Positions 35,412 through 44,614 of a DNA stretch of 64,000 nucleotides are shown piece after piece. The stretch spans positions 1-64,000 of the forward strand of contig CASIAN010000024.1 of the NCBI GenBank assembly GCA_949372595.1, in the 5' to 3' direction. The position numbers and the translations under genes were made by a program. Under the pieces are notes generated by a model, which did no database searches, was not told where the DNA came from, and saw nothing but the letters and a program-made list of their open reading frames with translations. Source of the DNA: CPC320 sp002336405 (GTDB lineage Bacteria > Pseudomonadota > Alphaproteobacteria > Rhodobacterales > Rhodobacteraceae). Numbering within the stretch: the stretch's first letter is position 1; every line of letters starts with the position of its first letter.

Positions 35412-36209
35412 ATGGCAAATCTTATCTGTGACAATCTTTGCATGACCTTTACCAACCCCCAAACCGGAGGGAAGGTCGAGGCCTTGAAAGACATAAATTT
35501 CACCTTGAAAAAGGGGGAATTACTAGCCGTGCTTGGGCCGTCGGGCTGTGGTAAAACCACTTTGCTCAACATGATTGCCGGCTTTATCAACCCAACAGGT
35601 GGCCATATTACGCTGGGTGGAGATGTGATCAAAAGCCCCGGAGTGGAACGCGGCATGGTGTTCCAGCAAGGCGCTTTATTCGAATGGCTAACGGTTGCTA
35701 AAAATGTTGACTTTGGCTTGCGCATGAAGAGCACAGATAAACAAGAAAGCGCCGAACTGGTTGAGAAATGGCTTGATATTGTTGGGCTTCAAGGCTTTGG
35801 CGACACGCCGACGTATCAACTGTCCGGCGGCATGCAGCAACGGGTGGCGCTTGCGCGATGTCTGGTCAACAACCCCGATGTCATTTTGATGGATGAACCG
35901 CTTGGCGCCCTTGACGCGCTGACCCGCGAAAAGATGCAATCGCTGGTGCTGGATCTTTGGAAAGAGACCGGCAAGACGATCATGATCATCACCCATTCGG
36001 TCGAAGAGGCGCTTTTATTGGGGGAACGGTTGTTCGTCATGGCGCCACGCCCGGGGCGCATTCACAAAGAATATAACCTACCTTTTGCCGAGCGTGGCCT
36101 GAAAGAATCCCTGCGAGAGATTAAGCAAGACAGTCATTTCGCCGACGTCAGAGAAGAAATCCTCACAATGATCTGGAACATGGAAGAAGAGATTATGGGC
36201 CGTGCTTGA
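35412..36209 (+). CDS. tauB: Taurine ABC transporter, ATPase TauB
   Basis: The 265-residue ATPase shows Walker A (LGPSGCGKTTLL), Q-loop (GMVFQQGALFEWLTV), signature (LSGGMQQRVALARCLV), Walker B (VILMDEPLGALD) and the switch histidine (IIITHSVEEALLL). It belongs to the nitrate/sulfonate/taurine class. Its last codons overlap the tauC start by 8 bases. An operator-like repeat pair and a leader of about 85 bases precede it. Confidence 0.92.
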   Translation: MANLICDNLCMTFTNPQTGGKVEALKDINFTLKKGELLAVLGPSGCGKTTLLNMIAGFINPTGGHITLGGDVIKSPGVERGMVFQQGALFEWLTVAKNVDFGLRMKSTDKQESAELVEKWLDIVGLQGFGDTPTYQLSGGMQQRVALARCLVNNPDVILMDEPLGALDALTREKMQSLVLDLWKETGKTIMIITHSVEEALLLGERLFVMAPRPGRIHKEYNLPFAERGLKESLREIKQDSHFADVREEILTMIWNMEEEIMGRA

Positions 36210-38130
36210 TTGGATGTCAGATAACCGTGCCGCGATAGCGGCTATCGTCATTTTCGCACTGGCGATTATGTTCATCTCGTCGATTTTCATCGGTAAAAAA
36301 CAAGCTAAGCTTAGCGCAAAAGATGCGGTCTTTGGCGACCCTGAGCGCACGAAGGGCGGCTGGTATTGGTCGGTCTGCGGCATCTCTGCGCTGCTACTGG
36401 TTTGGTTTTATTTCTCGTGGGGCGTGGGCCGTGCCTATTTTCCCAATGCAGCCAACGAGATGTGTCAGGTGGCAAAGCTTGAAGAGGCGATTTCACCGAT
36501 CAAGGCGGCATTACCCTTGGAATCGCGATACTACAAATCCACGACACTCGTTGCGCGCAACTCAGATCAATTGATGCAGTTGCAATCACAGATGCCCACC
36601 GCTGCGTTTTCCCAAAATGAGCAGACAGAACTCTATGCACTTATCAGCGAAACCCGGCGTCTTATGGCCAACTCGTCGAACCCGGCCAATCTGAGCCTTG
36701 ACGCTCAGGATCAATTACAGGTTTTAGCACAAGATTTAGTGGGTCTCAGCACCCGACTCGCAGCCGGACCGCAAGGCATCTCGCCCTCAGCAGAGGCGCT
36801 AGCGCAACCCAGATGGGGCACAACGCACATCGAAATCCCAATGTTGCCGATCACCGAAAGAGGTGTCTTGTTTGACACAATTACATTGGACGCACAGGAA
36901 TTGGCGGCGCGGTTCGTTAAAATCCGCAACAATCCCTCGCAAAATGACGCCCTGATCGTTGACATAAAAAACCGCATTGATGCGTTGAAAATAGTCACAA
37001 CATCAGGAAAATTTGACGAAGACGTCACAACCGCCCGCAAGGCGTATCTAAAAGCGGTCGAGCGCATTTTCAAACGCCTCGACGACGGCATCATCTTCCC
37101 GGCACAATCGCTTGAGGGGATCAACACAGCGATTGCCACCCTCGACAGTGCAAAAAATGACGCCCGTGGCCAATTGGGTACGATTGAGGCGCTGTTTTTC
37201 CCGGGTGACGGCATCGTAAAGTCGCGCACCCAATGTACCGAACAAGGCTCGGGCCGCTGGCTTCCAAAACCCACCGATGTTGTGGCAACTTTCTGGAAAC
37301 TCGCAAGCCCCAACACCGAGGCTGACGGGGGCTTTAAAGGTATCCCGCTGTTTTGGTGGAAATGGTTGCCCGTTGGAGACGTAGTGGCGATGATCATGCC
37401 CGATTGGATCGCCGACATCCTGCCAGGGGAGTATGCCAGACATGCCGCAGACGGCACAGTCACGCCAAACTTCAAAGACAAGGTGCTGGCACTGGCGCAG
37501 GGTGATGTGAACCTTGGCGCTGTACCGATGTTTGATGGCCATGTCTGGGACTCAATGTTCCGTGTGCTGGTCGCTTTGGGATTGGGTATTATGTTCGGGG
37601 TGCCTTTGGGTATTTACATGGGCGTTTCAAAATTCTTCAAATCGTTTTTTGATCCGCTCATAGAGCTATACCGTCCTGTGCCGCCGTTGGCTTGGGCGCC
37701 GCTAATCCTGACAATATTCGGCATTCAGGATGACGGTAAAATCTTCCTACTATTTATGGTCGCATTTGCCATCATGGTAATCTCGGCCCGCACCGGGGCC
37801 TCTGGCACTCAATTGTCAAAAATACGGGCCTCACACTCGCTTGGGGCCACAAATGGACAAATCTTGCGCAACGTGATTTTGCCCAACGCCCTGCCTGAAA
37901 TCCTGACGGGTATACGCATTGCAATCGGCGTGTGTTGGGGCACTTTGGTGGCAGCAGAAATGCTGGCCGGCACCACCGGTGTTGGCTTTATTGAAAACGT
38001 CGCCCGTACAGTTTCGGATTACGAATTGATCTGGGTGACAATTCTGATCATGGGAATTCTGGGGCTAGCGTTCGATCTCATCATGCGCTGGGTCATCACA
38101 AAGACCATTCCATGGCGGGGCAAAGGCTGA
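36202..38130 (+). CDS. tauC: Taurine ABC transporter permease TauC with a large N-terminal extension
   Basis: The 642-residue protein starts at a GTG overlapping the end of tauB. The C-terminal part, from about residue 440, is a normal permease of the nitrate/sulfonate class with several helices and the EAA loop (SHSLGATNGQILRNVILPNALPEILTG). Ahead of it are two membrane helices (about 9-29 and 52-75) and about 300 residues of soluble, mostly helical sequence without a recognised domain, with charged heptads (QLQSQMPTAAFSQNEQTEL). Usual TauC is about 280 residues. The extension may be an added coupling or sensing part; its role is unknown. Confidence 0.85.
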   Translation: MLDWMSDNRAAIAAIVIFALAIMFISSIFIGKKQAKLSAKDAVFGDPERTKGGWYWSVCGISALLLVWFYFSWGVGRAYFPNAANEMCQVAKLEEAISPIKAALPLESRYYKSTTLVARNSDQLMQLQSQMPTAAFSQNEQTELYALISETRRLMANSSNPANLSLDAQDQLQVLAQDLVGLSTRLAAGPQGISPSAEALAQPRWGTTHIEIPMLPITERGVLFDTITLDAQELAARFVKIRNNPSQNDALIVDIKNRIDALKIVTTSGKFDEDVTTARKAYLKAVERIFKRLDDGIIFPAQSLEGINTAIATLDSAKNDARGQLGTIEALFFPGDGIVKSRTQCTEQGSGRWLPKPTDVVATFWKLASPNTEADGGFKGIPLFWWKWLPVGDVVAMIMPDWIADILPGEYARHAADGTVTPNFKDKVLALAQGDVNLGAVPMFDGHVWDSMFRVLVALGLGIMFGVPLGIYMGVSKFFKSFFDPLIELYRPVPPLAWAPLILTIFGIQDDGKIFLLFMVAFAIMVISARTGASGTQLSKIRASHSLGATNGQILRNVILPNALPEILTGIRIAIGVCWGTLVAAEMLAGTTGVGFIENVARTVSDYELIWVTILIMGILGLAFDLIMRWVITKTIPWRGKG

Positions 38131-38175
38131 TGGGGCGCACCTAGAAACCAAACCTAATATCGTTTAAAATAAAGC

Positions 38176-38213
38176 AGGGTCGTCCTTTATATATAGGGGC
38201 GGCCCTTATTTTA
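38176..38213 (+). terminator. Terminator after tauC
   Basis: AGGGTCGTCCT pairs with GGGGCGGCCCT (G-T pairs included) around a 9-base AT loop, followed by TATTTTATT. It separates tauBC from the tpa operator. Confidence 0.75.
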
Positions 38214-38242
38214 TTGGATAGGCCTAGGTCTGGTCTGAAAAT

Positions 38243-38275
38243 TTGGCCTTAAATTTCTTTTATAACTGGCCCTAA
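38243..38275 (+). promoter_or_regulatory. Putative TauR operator before tpa
   Basis: TTGGCCTTAA (38243) and CTGGCCCTAA (38266) are direct repeats 23 bp apart. Both halves are repeated exactly, with the same spacing, before xsc. Confidence 0.8.
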
Positions 38276-38364
38276 CGAAACCAGAAAAACTTAGGATGAG
38301 TTATACGCAATTAGTTTTACGAATCTCACAGACATCCACGCGCCCCAACATGAGGAGACATATC

Positions 38365-39744
38365 ATGGACGGCACACTTCGCGACAATGACATTTCCAAG
38401 GTGGTCGAGGCCGACCGCGCCCACATCTGGCACCACCTAACGCAGCATAAACCGTTTGAAAATGCCGAACCCCGAATTATCGTCGAGGGCAAAGGCATGC
38501 GGGTCTGGGACCAGAACGGCAAAGAGCATATCGATGCTGTGTCCGGCGGGGTATGGACGGTCAATGTCGGCTATGGCCGCGAAAGCATCGCCAATGCCGT
38601 CCGCGACCAGCTGATCAAGCTCAATTATTTTGCCGGCTCGGCAGGCTCTATCCCAGGTGCGCTTTTCGCCGAAAAGCTCATTTCAAAAATGCCGGGACTG
38701 TCGCGGGTTTACTATACCAATTCAGGATCAGAGGCGAATGAGAAAGCCTTTAAAATGGTGCGCCAAATAGCCCATAAGCGCTATGGCGGCAAAAAACACA
38801 AAATTCTCTACCGTGACCGCGACTATCACGGCACCACAATTGCCTGCCTATCGGCCGGCGGCCAAGAAGAACGCAACGCGCAATATGGCCCCTACACGCC
38901 CGGCTTTGTGAAAGTCCCACATTGTTTGGAATACCGCAAACAATGGGATGTCGAAAACTATGGGGAGCGCGCGGCCGATGCCATCGAAGAGGTCATTTTG
39001 CGCGAAGGTCCCGACACTGTCGGTGCCATCTGCCTTGAGCCAGTAACCGCCGGCGGTGGTGTCATCACCCCGCCCGAAGGCTATTGGCAGCGTATTCAGG
39101 AAATTTGCCGAAAATATGATATATTGCTGCATATTGACGAGGTCGTTTGCGGCGTGGGCCGCACCGGTACGTGGTTCGGTTATCAACATTACGGCGTCGA
39201 GCCGGATATGGTGACCATGGCCAAAGGCGTCGCCTCGGGATACGCCGCGATTGCCTGTCTGGTGACCTCAGAGAAAGTGTTCGACCTGTTCAAGGACGAC
39301 GCCGCGGACCCAATGAATTATTTCCGCGATATCTCGACCTTTGGCGGGTGCACTGCCGGGCCGGCGGCGGCACTGGAAAACCTGCGCATTATAGAAGACG
39401 AGAACCTTCTTGAAAACACCAACCAGATGGGCAGCTATATGCTGGACGGCCTAGCCGAATTGATGGGTCGCCATAAGGTAATCGGCGATGTGCGCGGCAA
39501 GGGTCTGTTTCTTGGGGCTGAACTGGTATCTGATCGAGAAGACAAAACTCCGATGGACGAGAAAAAAGTACAGGCAGTGGTCGGGGACTGCATGGCACAG
39601 GGCGTTGTGATCGGGGCGACCAACCGTTCGCTTCCCGGCTTTAACAACACACTGTGTTTCAGCCCGGCGCTCATTGCAACAAAAGATGATATTGACGAAA
39701 TCCTCACAGCTGTAGATAGCGCACTGACGCGGGTTTTTGGCTGA
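38365..39744 (+). CDS. tpa: Taurine-pyruvate aminotransferase
   Basis: The 459-residue class III PLP aminotransferase transfers the amino group of taurine to pyruvate, giving sulfoacetaldehyde and alanine. The start at 38365 (MDGTLRDNDISKVV) follows an AGGAGA site; a frame from 38296 adds 23 unlikely residues. Visible are SGGVWTVNVGYGRESIANAV, YYTNSGSEANEKAFKM, DEVVCGVGRTGTWFGY and PLP-binding Lys287 (MVTMAKGVASGYAAIA). The order tpa-tauR-xsc and the shared operator motif support taurine rather than a general omega-aminotransferase. No alanine dehydrogenase is visible in the window to recycle the alanine. Confidence 0.9.
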   Translation: MDGTLRDNDISKVVEADRAHIWHHLTQHKPFENAEPRIIVEGKGMRVWDQNGKEHIDAVSGGVWTVNVGYGRESIANAVRDQLIKLNYFAGSAGSIPGALFAEKLISKMPGLSRVYYTNSGSEANEKAFKMVRQIAHKRYGGKKHKILYRDRDYHGTTIACLSAGGQEERNAQYGPYTPGFVKVPHCLEYRKQWDVENYGERAADAIEEVILREGPDTVGAICLEPVTAGGGVITPPEGYWQRIQEICRKYDILLHIDEVVCGVGRTGTWFGYQHYGVEPDMVTMAKGVASGYAAIACLVTSEKVFDLFKDDAADPMNYFRDISTFGGCTAGPAAALENLRIIEDENLLENTNQMGSYMLDGLAELMGRHKVIGDVRGKGLFLGAELVSDREDKTPMDEKKVQAVVGDCMAQGVVIGATNRSLPGFNNTLCFSPALIATKDDIDEILTAVDSALTRVFG

Positions 39745-39878
39745 TTTCATCTTATGAACATTCCAAGGCGCTCTGCGAACCGAGCGCCTTGGGATCGTAA
39801 TTGCGCCGCAATCTTCCACACGCGGATTAAAAGGCCCCAGCATCGGCCGCAGGATTTCTGTCTTAGACGGCTTTGGGC

Positions 39879-39910
39879 TTAATACCAGTTTGCAATACAA
39901 TTAGGGCCAG
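39879..39910 (-). promoter_or_regulatory. Putative TauR operator at the tauR promoter
   Basis: On the minus strand CTGGCCCTAA (39910-39901) and CTGGTATTAA (39888-39879) are direct repeats with a 22-bp period, 13 bases before the tauR ATG and in inverted orientation to the other three sites. This fits autorepression. Confidence 0.6.
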
Positions 39911-39923
39911 ACTATGCTGCGCT

Positions 39924-41378
39924 ATGGCTATCCCAATTGAAACCTTTTTCCTGATCCCCGAGGCGCAGGGTACCCTGCAGGCCCGCATTCAGCAAATGAT
40001 CGCCGAAGGCATCCTATCGGGGCGATTTCGCCGCGGAGAAAAATTGCCCTCGACGCGCAAGCTGGCGTTACATTTAGGGGTCAGTCGGATCACAGTGACG
40101 CTGGGCTATACAGAGCTGCTGGCAAATGATTATCTCAGCTCAAAAGGCCGCTCTGGCTATTATGTATCGCAAACCGCCCCTGAGCCCCCGTCCGTGCCGC
40201 CTAACCGGCCGCGCAATGACGGCGTCGATTGGTCCCGGGCAATCGGACAAAAGTTTACAGGCGGTGCGACCCCGGAAAAACCGCAAGATTGGGCAAAGTT
40301 CAAATACCCCTTTGTGTACGGCCAAGCCGATCCGACCGTGTTTGACCACGCCAATTGGCGCATGTGCGCCCTACAGGCTTTGGGACAGAAAAACTTCACA
40401 GCACTCACCACCGATTATTACGATCAGGATGATCCGCAACTGGTTGAATTCATCGCACGGCATACTTTACCGCGGCGCGGAATCATTGCCCGTCCAGAGG
40501 AAATATTGGTCACACTCGGAGCCCAAAATGCGCTTTGGTTGACTGCCCAAGTATTACTGACACAGCGCCGCAAAGCCGCTATTGAAAACCCCTGCTATCA
40601 TGCTTTGCGCGATATTTTGACCCAGTCTCGTTGCCATCTGGCTTTGATCGATGTCGATGAACACGGCCTGCCACCCGATGCAATTCCCTCCGATGTAGAT
40701 GTCATCTTCACCACGCCAAGTCATCAATGCCCTACGACTGCGACAATGCCGATTGAGCGGCGCATGGCCTTGTTAGAACGTGCCCGTGCTCAGGATGCGC
40801 TGATTGTTGAGGATGATTACGAGTTCGAAATGTCGTTTCTTTCGGCCCCTTCACCAGCATTAAAATCGCTCGATCCAGATGGTCGCGTCATTTATGTCGG
40901 CAGCTTTTCAAAATCAATTTTCCCAGGTCTCCGACTGGGCTATCTGGTCGGATCTGAGCCTTTTATCAGAGAGGCCCGTGCCCTGCGTGCAAGCGTCTTG
41001 CGCCACCCTCCCGGTCATATCCAACGCACCGCTGCCTATTTCCTGTCTCTGGGTCATTACGACGCACTGATCCGAAAAATGAGCCGCATGCTCTCAGAGA
41101 GGCGGCGCGTGATGGATGATGCAATCAAAGCCTGCGGCTTGGCGGTGGCAGGTCGGGCTTATTTCGGGGGGTCATCGTTCTGGATGCAGGCTCCGGACGG
41201 GGTGGATACACGGGAGTTAGCCACCAAATTAGTCCCAAAAGGTGTGTTGATTGAACCTGGCCATTCGTTTTTTGCCCAACCTAACCCGCCGCAACAGTTC
41301 TACCGCCTCGCCTATTCCTCGATTGGTGCGGAACGCATCGGCGAGGGGGTGGCAAAAATTGCCGGAGAACTCGCCTAA
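39924..41378 (+). CDS. tauR: Taurine-responsive MocR-type regulator TauR
   Basis: The 484-residue protein fuses a GntR-type winged helix (residues about 15-80, QQMIAEGILSGRFRRGEKLPSTRKLALHLGVSRITVT) to a class I aminotransferase-like domain with PLP lysine K330 (YVGSFSKSIFPGLRLGY). MocR proteins of this kind use PLP chemistry to sense amino compounds, and TauR of R. capsulatus activates taurine genes with taurine. The start at 39924 (MAIPIETFFLIPEAQG) is chosen over an upstream frame from 39873 that runs through the operator-like repeats. Confidence 0.88.
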   Translation: MAIPIETFFLIPEAQGTLQARIQQMIAEGILSGRFRRGEKLPSTRKLALHLGVSRITVTLGYTELLANDYLSSKGRSGYYVSQTAPEPPSVPPNRPRNDGVDWSRAIGQKFTGGATPEKPQDWAKFKYPFVYGQADPTVFDHANWRMCALQALGQKNFTALTTDYYDQDDPQLVEFIARHTLPRRGIIARPEEILVTLGAQNALWLTAQVLLTQRRKAAIENPCYHALRDILTQSRCHLALIDVDEHGLPPDAIPSDVDVIFTTPSHQCPTTATMPIERRMALLERARAQDALIVEDDYEFEMSFLSAPSPALKSLDPDGRVIYVGSFSKSIFPGLRLGYLVGSEPFIREARALRASVLRHPPGHIQRTAAYFLSLGHYDALIRKMSRMLSERRRVMDDAIKACGLAVAGRAYFGGSSFWMQAPDGVDTRELATKLVPKGVLIEPGHSFFAQPNPPQQFYRLAYSSIGAERIGEGVAKIAGELA

Positions 41379-41411
41379 TTGGCCTTAAGGGGGCTTTACA
41401 TCTGGCCCTAA
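41379..41411 (+). promoter_or_regulatory. Putative TauR operator before xsc
   Basis: TTGGCCTTAA (41379) and CTGGCCCTAA (41402) are 23 bp apart, identical halves and spacing to the tpa site. It begins directly after the tauR stop. Confidence 0.8.
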
Positions 41412-41497
41412 CAGAGTTTTATCCGACCTCGTAAATCTTGGCGCAAGAATTGAGACAAACCGACTCACCCGGCCGGCCTGTACAGGAGTACCCAGCA

Positions 41498-43276
41498 ATG
41501 AAAATGACCACTGAAGAAGCCTTTGTAAAAACCCTCCAAATGCATGGTATTGAACATGCTTTTGGGATTATCGGCTCGGCCTTTATGCCGATTTCCGATC
41601 TATTCCCGCAAGCTGGGATCAACTTCTGGGACTGCGCCCACGAAGGATCTGGCGGCATGATGGCTGATGGCTATACCCGCGCTTCTGGCAAGATGAGCAT
41701 GATGATTGCGCAAAATGGCCCCGGCATTACGAATTTTGTCACACCGGTAAAAACCGCCTATTGGAACCATACACCTTTGCTGTTGGTGACCCCACAGGCC
41801 GCTAACAAGACAATCGGCCAGGGCGGATTTCAAGAAGTTGAGCAAATGGCGCTTTTTGAAGATATGGTTGCCTATCAAGAAGAAGTGCGCGATCCAAGCC
41901 GCGTCGCAGAAGTGCTAAACCGGGTAATCCTAAACGCAAAGCGGATGAGCGCGCCAGCGCAGATCAACATGCCACGCGACTACTGGACCCAAGTGATCGA
42001 CATCGATCTGCCTGAAATGGTCACCTTCGAGCGCCCGCGGGGTGGGGACACAGCGTTGCAAAAAGCCGCCGACCTGCTCTCGTCGGCCAAATCGCCGGTC
42101 ATCCTGAATGGCGCAGGTGTGATATTGGCCAACGGCATCAGCGAAAGCATCAAATTGGCCGAGCGCCTCGACGCGCCAGTCTGTGTTGGTTATCAACACA
42201 ATGACGCCTTCCCTGGATCACACCCTCTGTTCGCCGGTCCGCTGGGATATAACGGATCGAAAGCCGGTATGGAGCTGATTTCAAACGCCGATGTCGTCCT
42301 GTGCCTCGGCACCCGCCTGAACCCGTTCTCAACCCTGCCCGGCTACGGCATCGATTATTGGCCCAAAGACGCCAAGATCATTCAGGTTGATATCAATCCA
42401 GATCGCATCGGCCTGACCAAGAAAGTGACCGTCGGGATCATTGGTGACGCCAAAAACGTGGCATCAGCCCTGCTGGAAAAACTATCTGATACTGCAGGTG
42501 ACAGTGGCCGCGCCGAGCGCAAAGCGACAATTGCTCAGACCAAATCGGCCTGGGCACAGCAATTGTCCAGCATGGATCACGAAGACGATGATCCCGGCAC
42601 CACCTGGAACCAGCGCGCCCGCGCCAGCAAACCCGAATGGCTGAGCCCACGCAAAGCCTGGCGCGCCATCCAGAGCGCCCTACCCAAAGAGGCGATTATC
42701 AGCTCTGATATCGGCAACAACTGCGCCATCGGCAACGCCTATCCATCGTTCGAAGACGGCCGCAAATATCTGGCCCCCGGCCTATTTGGCCCCTGCGGCT
42801 ATGGTTTGCCATCAATTGTCGGCGCAAAAATTGGTTGTCCTGATGTTCCGGTTGTCGGTTTTGCAGGCGACGGCGCGTTTGGCATCGCCGTGACAGAGCT
42901 GACCGCAATCGGCCGCGAAGAATGGCCCGCTGTTACGATGATCGTCTTCCGCAATTATCAATGGGGCGCCGAAAAGCGTAATTCCACCCTTTGGTACGAG
43001 GATAACTTCATCGGCACCGAGTTGGATGACAAAGTCTCCTATGCTGGTATCGCGCAAGCCTGCGGCCTGCAGGGTGTGCAAGCCCGCACGATGGACGAAT
43101 TGACAGCGGCGCTGCATACGGCTGTTGAAGACCAGATGAAACACGGCAAGACCACGCTGATCGAAGCAATGATCAACCAAGAACTGGGCGAGCCGTTCCG
43201 CCGCGACGCAATGAAGAACCCTGTCGCAGTGGCAGGCATCAGCGCAGACGATATGCGGGTGCAAACCGTCGAGTAG
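41498..43276 (+). CDS. xsc: Sulfoacetaldehyde acetyltransferase
   Basis: The 592-residue thiamine-diphosphate enzyme turns sulfoacetaldehyde plus phosphate into acetyl phosphate and sulfite. The start at 41498 (MKMTTEEAFVKTLQMHG) follows AGGAG; a frame from 41438 runs back toward the operator. Visible are GSAFMPISDLFPQAG, the DYWTQVIDIDLPE segment, and the diphosphate-binding motif GDGAFGIAVTELTAIG ending at NYQWGAEKRN. The length and the neighbouring tpa, tauR and ackA genes fit Xsc rather than acetolactate synthase. Confidence 0.93.
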   Translation: MKMTTEEAFVKTLQMHGIEHAFGIIGSAFMPISDLFPQAGINFWDCAHEGSGGMMADGYTRASGKMSMMIAQNGPGITNFVTPVKTAYWNHTPLLLVTPQAANKTIGQGGFQEVEQMALFEDMVAYQEEVRDPSRVAEVLNRVILNAKRMSAPAQINMPRDYWTQVIDIDLPEMVTFERPRGGDTALQKAADLLSSAKSPVILNGAGVILANGISESIKLAERLDAPVCVGYQHNDAFPGSHPLFAGPLGYNGSKAGMELISNADVVLCLGTRLNPFSTLPGYGIDYWPKDAKIIQVDINPDRIGLTKKVTVGIIGDAKNVASALLEKLSDTAGDSGRAERKATIAQTKSAWAQQLSSMDHEDDDPGTTWNQRARASKPEWLSPRKAWRAIQSALPKEAIISSDIGNNCAIGNAYPSFEDGRKYLAPGLFGPCGYGLPSIVGAKIGCPDVPVVGFAGDGAFGIAVTELTAIGREEWPAVTMIVFRNYQWGAEKRNSTLWYEDNFIGTELDDKVSYAGIAQACGLQGVQARTMDELTAALHTAVEDQMKHGKTTLIEAMINQELGEPFRRDAMKNPVAVAGISADDMRVQTVE

Positions 43277-43339
43277 GACCGCAGTAATACCGAAACAGGA
43301 GGCGAGTTTGACCCTCTGCATGAAAGAAACACGCCAAAA

Positions 43340-43369
43340 ATCAGAACAGCCAAGCCGGGCTGTTCTGAT
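43340..43369 (+). terminator. Perfect 12-bp hairpin between xsc and ackA
   Basis: ATCAGAACAGCC pairs perfectly with GGCTGTTCTGAT around a 6-base loop. The tail (CCTTTCGCTTTT) is only partly T-rich, so this may slow or partly stop transcription into ackA, or protect the xsc mRNA end. Confidence 0.6.
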
Positions 43370-43449
43370 ACCTTTCGCTTTTGCAAAAAAGGCGCATCAG
43401 CCCGGTCGTTGCGTGCCTAGCTGCGTCCACCGCCAGCGTGACGCGTGAT

Positions 43450-44613
43450 ATGGCGCATCAAACAGACACTCAAAATATTCTGGTTCTAAACGCTGGATCC
43501 TCGTCCATCAAGTTCGCCCTTTTTGATGGGCACCTCAACCAAACTCTTTCAGGGATTGCAGAAGGTATCGGCCAGGTTTCGAAACTAACCATCGGAACCG
43601 ATGTCGAAAACACGCCCTTTATCGATCATCGTGCCGCACTGAGCGCCGTGCTGAAACGATTAAGATTGCGAGGCTTCGACCTCAAGGCTCTGACGGCCGT
43701 TGGCCACCGCGTGGTCCATGGCGGCGCTAAACTAACGCAGCCTGTGCGGCTTACCCCCGAGGTGCGCGCCGAGATTAACAATTGCACACCCCTGGCACCA
43801 CTGCACAATCCCCATAATCTAGCCGCAATTGATATGCTGTCTGAATTGGCCCCGGATGTGCCGCAATATGCCAGCTTCGACACCTCATTTCATGCCACCA
43901 ATCCAACCGTGGCAACCCGCTATGCCATCCCACGCATGATCGAGACAAAAGGTATCCGCCGCTATGGGTTTCATGGCCTCAGTTATGCGTCTTTGGCTCA
44001 GACATTACCCGTGGTGTCCGACCAGAAGCTTCCCTCGCGCCTGCTGGCGTTCCACCTTGGCAACGGTGCCAGTCTGTGCGCCATTTTAAACGGTTATTCG
44101 GTCGCAACCACGATGGGATACTCGCCACTGGACGGGCTGACAATGGGAACACGCTCTGGTGGCATTGATGCCAATGCGGTCCTGCGTCTGGTGGCCGACA
44201 ATGGGTTGGAACGCACCAAGGCCATCTTGAACCATGAAAGCGGCCTACTTGGCCTGTCGGGCGGTAAATCTGACATGCGCAATCTGATGCTGGATGCCTC
44301 GGCCGACAGCGCCTTTGCAATTGAACACTTTTGCTATTGGAGCCTGCGTCACGCCGGGTCGCTGATTGCAGCAATGGAAGGGCTCGATGCAATCGCCTTT
44401 ACTGGCGGTATTGGCGAGAATGCCATAGGTGTGCGCGCCCGCATCTTGCGCGGTCTGGAATGGGCCGGGGTCCGCCTTGATGTCGATGCCAACCACCGCC
44501 GCAAAGCCCGACTGCACGCAGACAGCTCAAAAGTGGCAATCTGGGTCGTGCCGGCACAAGAAGAGCGCATGATCGCAGCCGACACATTGTCAATTCTCAA
44601 GGGGGCTGCATGA
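43450..44613 (+). CDS. ackA: Acetate kinase
   Basis: The 387-residue enzyme interconverts acetyl phosphate and ADP with acetate and ATP. Motifs: LVLNAGSSSIKFALFD, HRVVHGG, FDTSFHATNP, YGFHGLSYA, FHLGNGASLCAI, PLDGLTMGTRSGGIDANAV, AFTGGIGENA. I choose ATG 43450 (MAHQTDTQNIL); the site before it is weak. It lies behind xsc, whose product acetyl phosphate it can use to gain ATP. It converges with pta, with one base between the stops. Confidence 0.92.
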   Translation: MAHQTDTQNILVLNAGSSSIKFALFDGHLNQTLSGIAEGIGQVSKLTIGTDVENTPFIDHRAALSAVLKRLRLRGFDLKALTAVGHRVVHGGAKLTQPVRLTPEVRAEINNCTPLAPLHNPHNLAAIDMLSELAPDVPQYASFDTSFHATNPTVATRYAIPRMIETKGIRRYGFHGLSYASLAQTLPVVSDQKLPSRLLAFHLGNGASLCAILNGYSVATTMGYSPLDGLTMGTRSGGIDANAVLRLVADNGLERTKAILNHESGLLGLSGGKSDMRNLMLDASADSAFAIEHFCYWSLRHAGSLIAAMEGLDAIAFTGGIGENAIGVRARILRGLEWAGVRLDVDANHRRKARLHADSSKVAIWVVPAQEERMIAADTLSILKGAA

Positions 44614-44614
44614 G

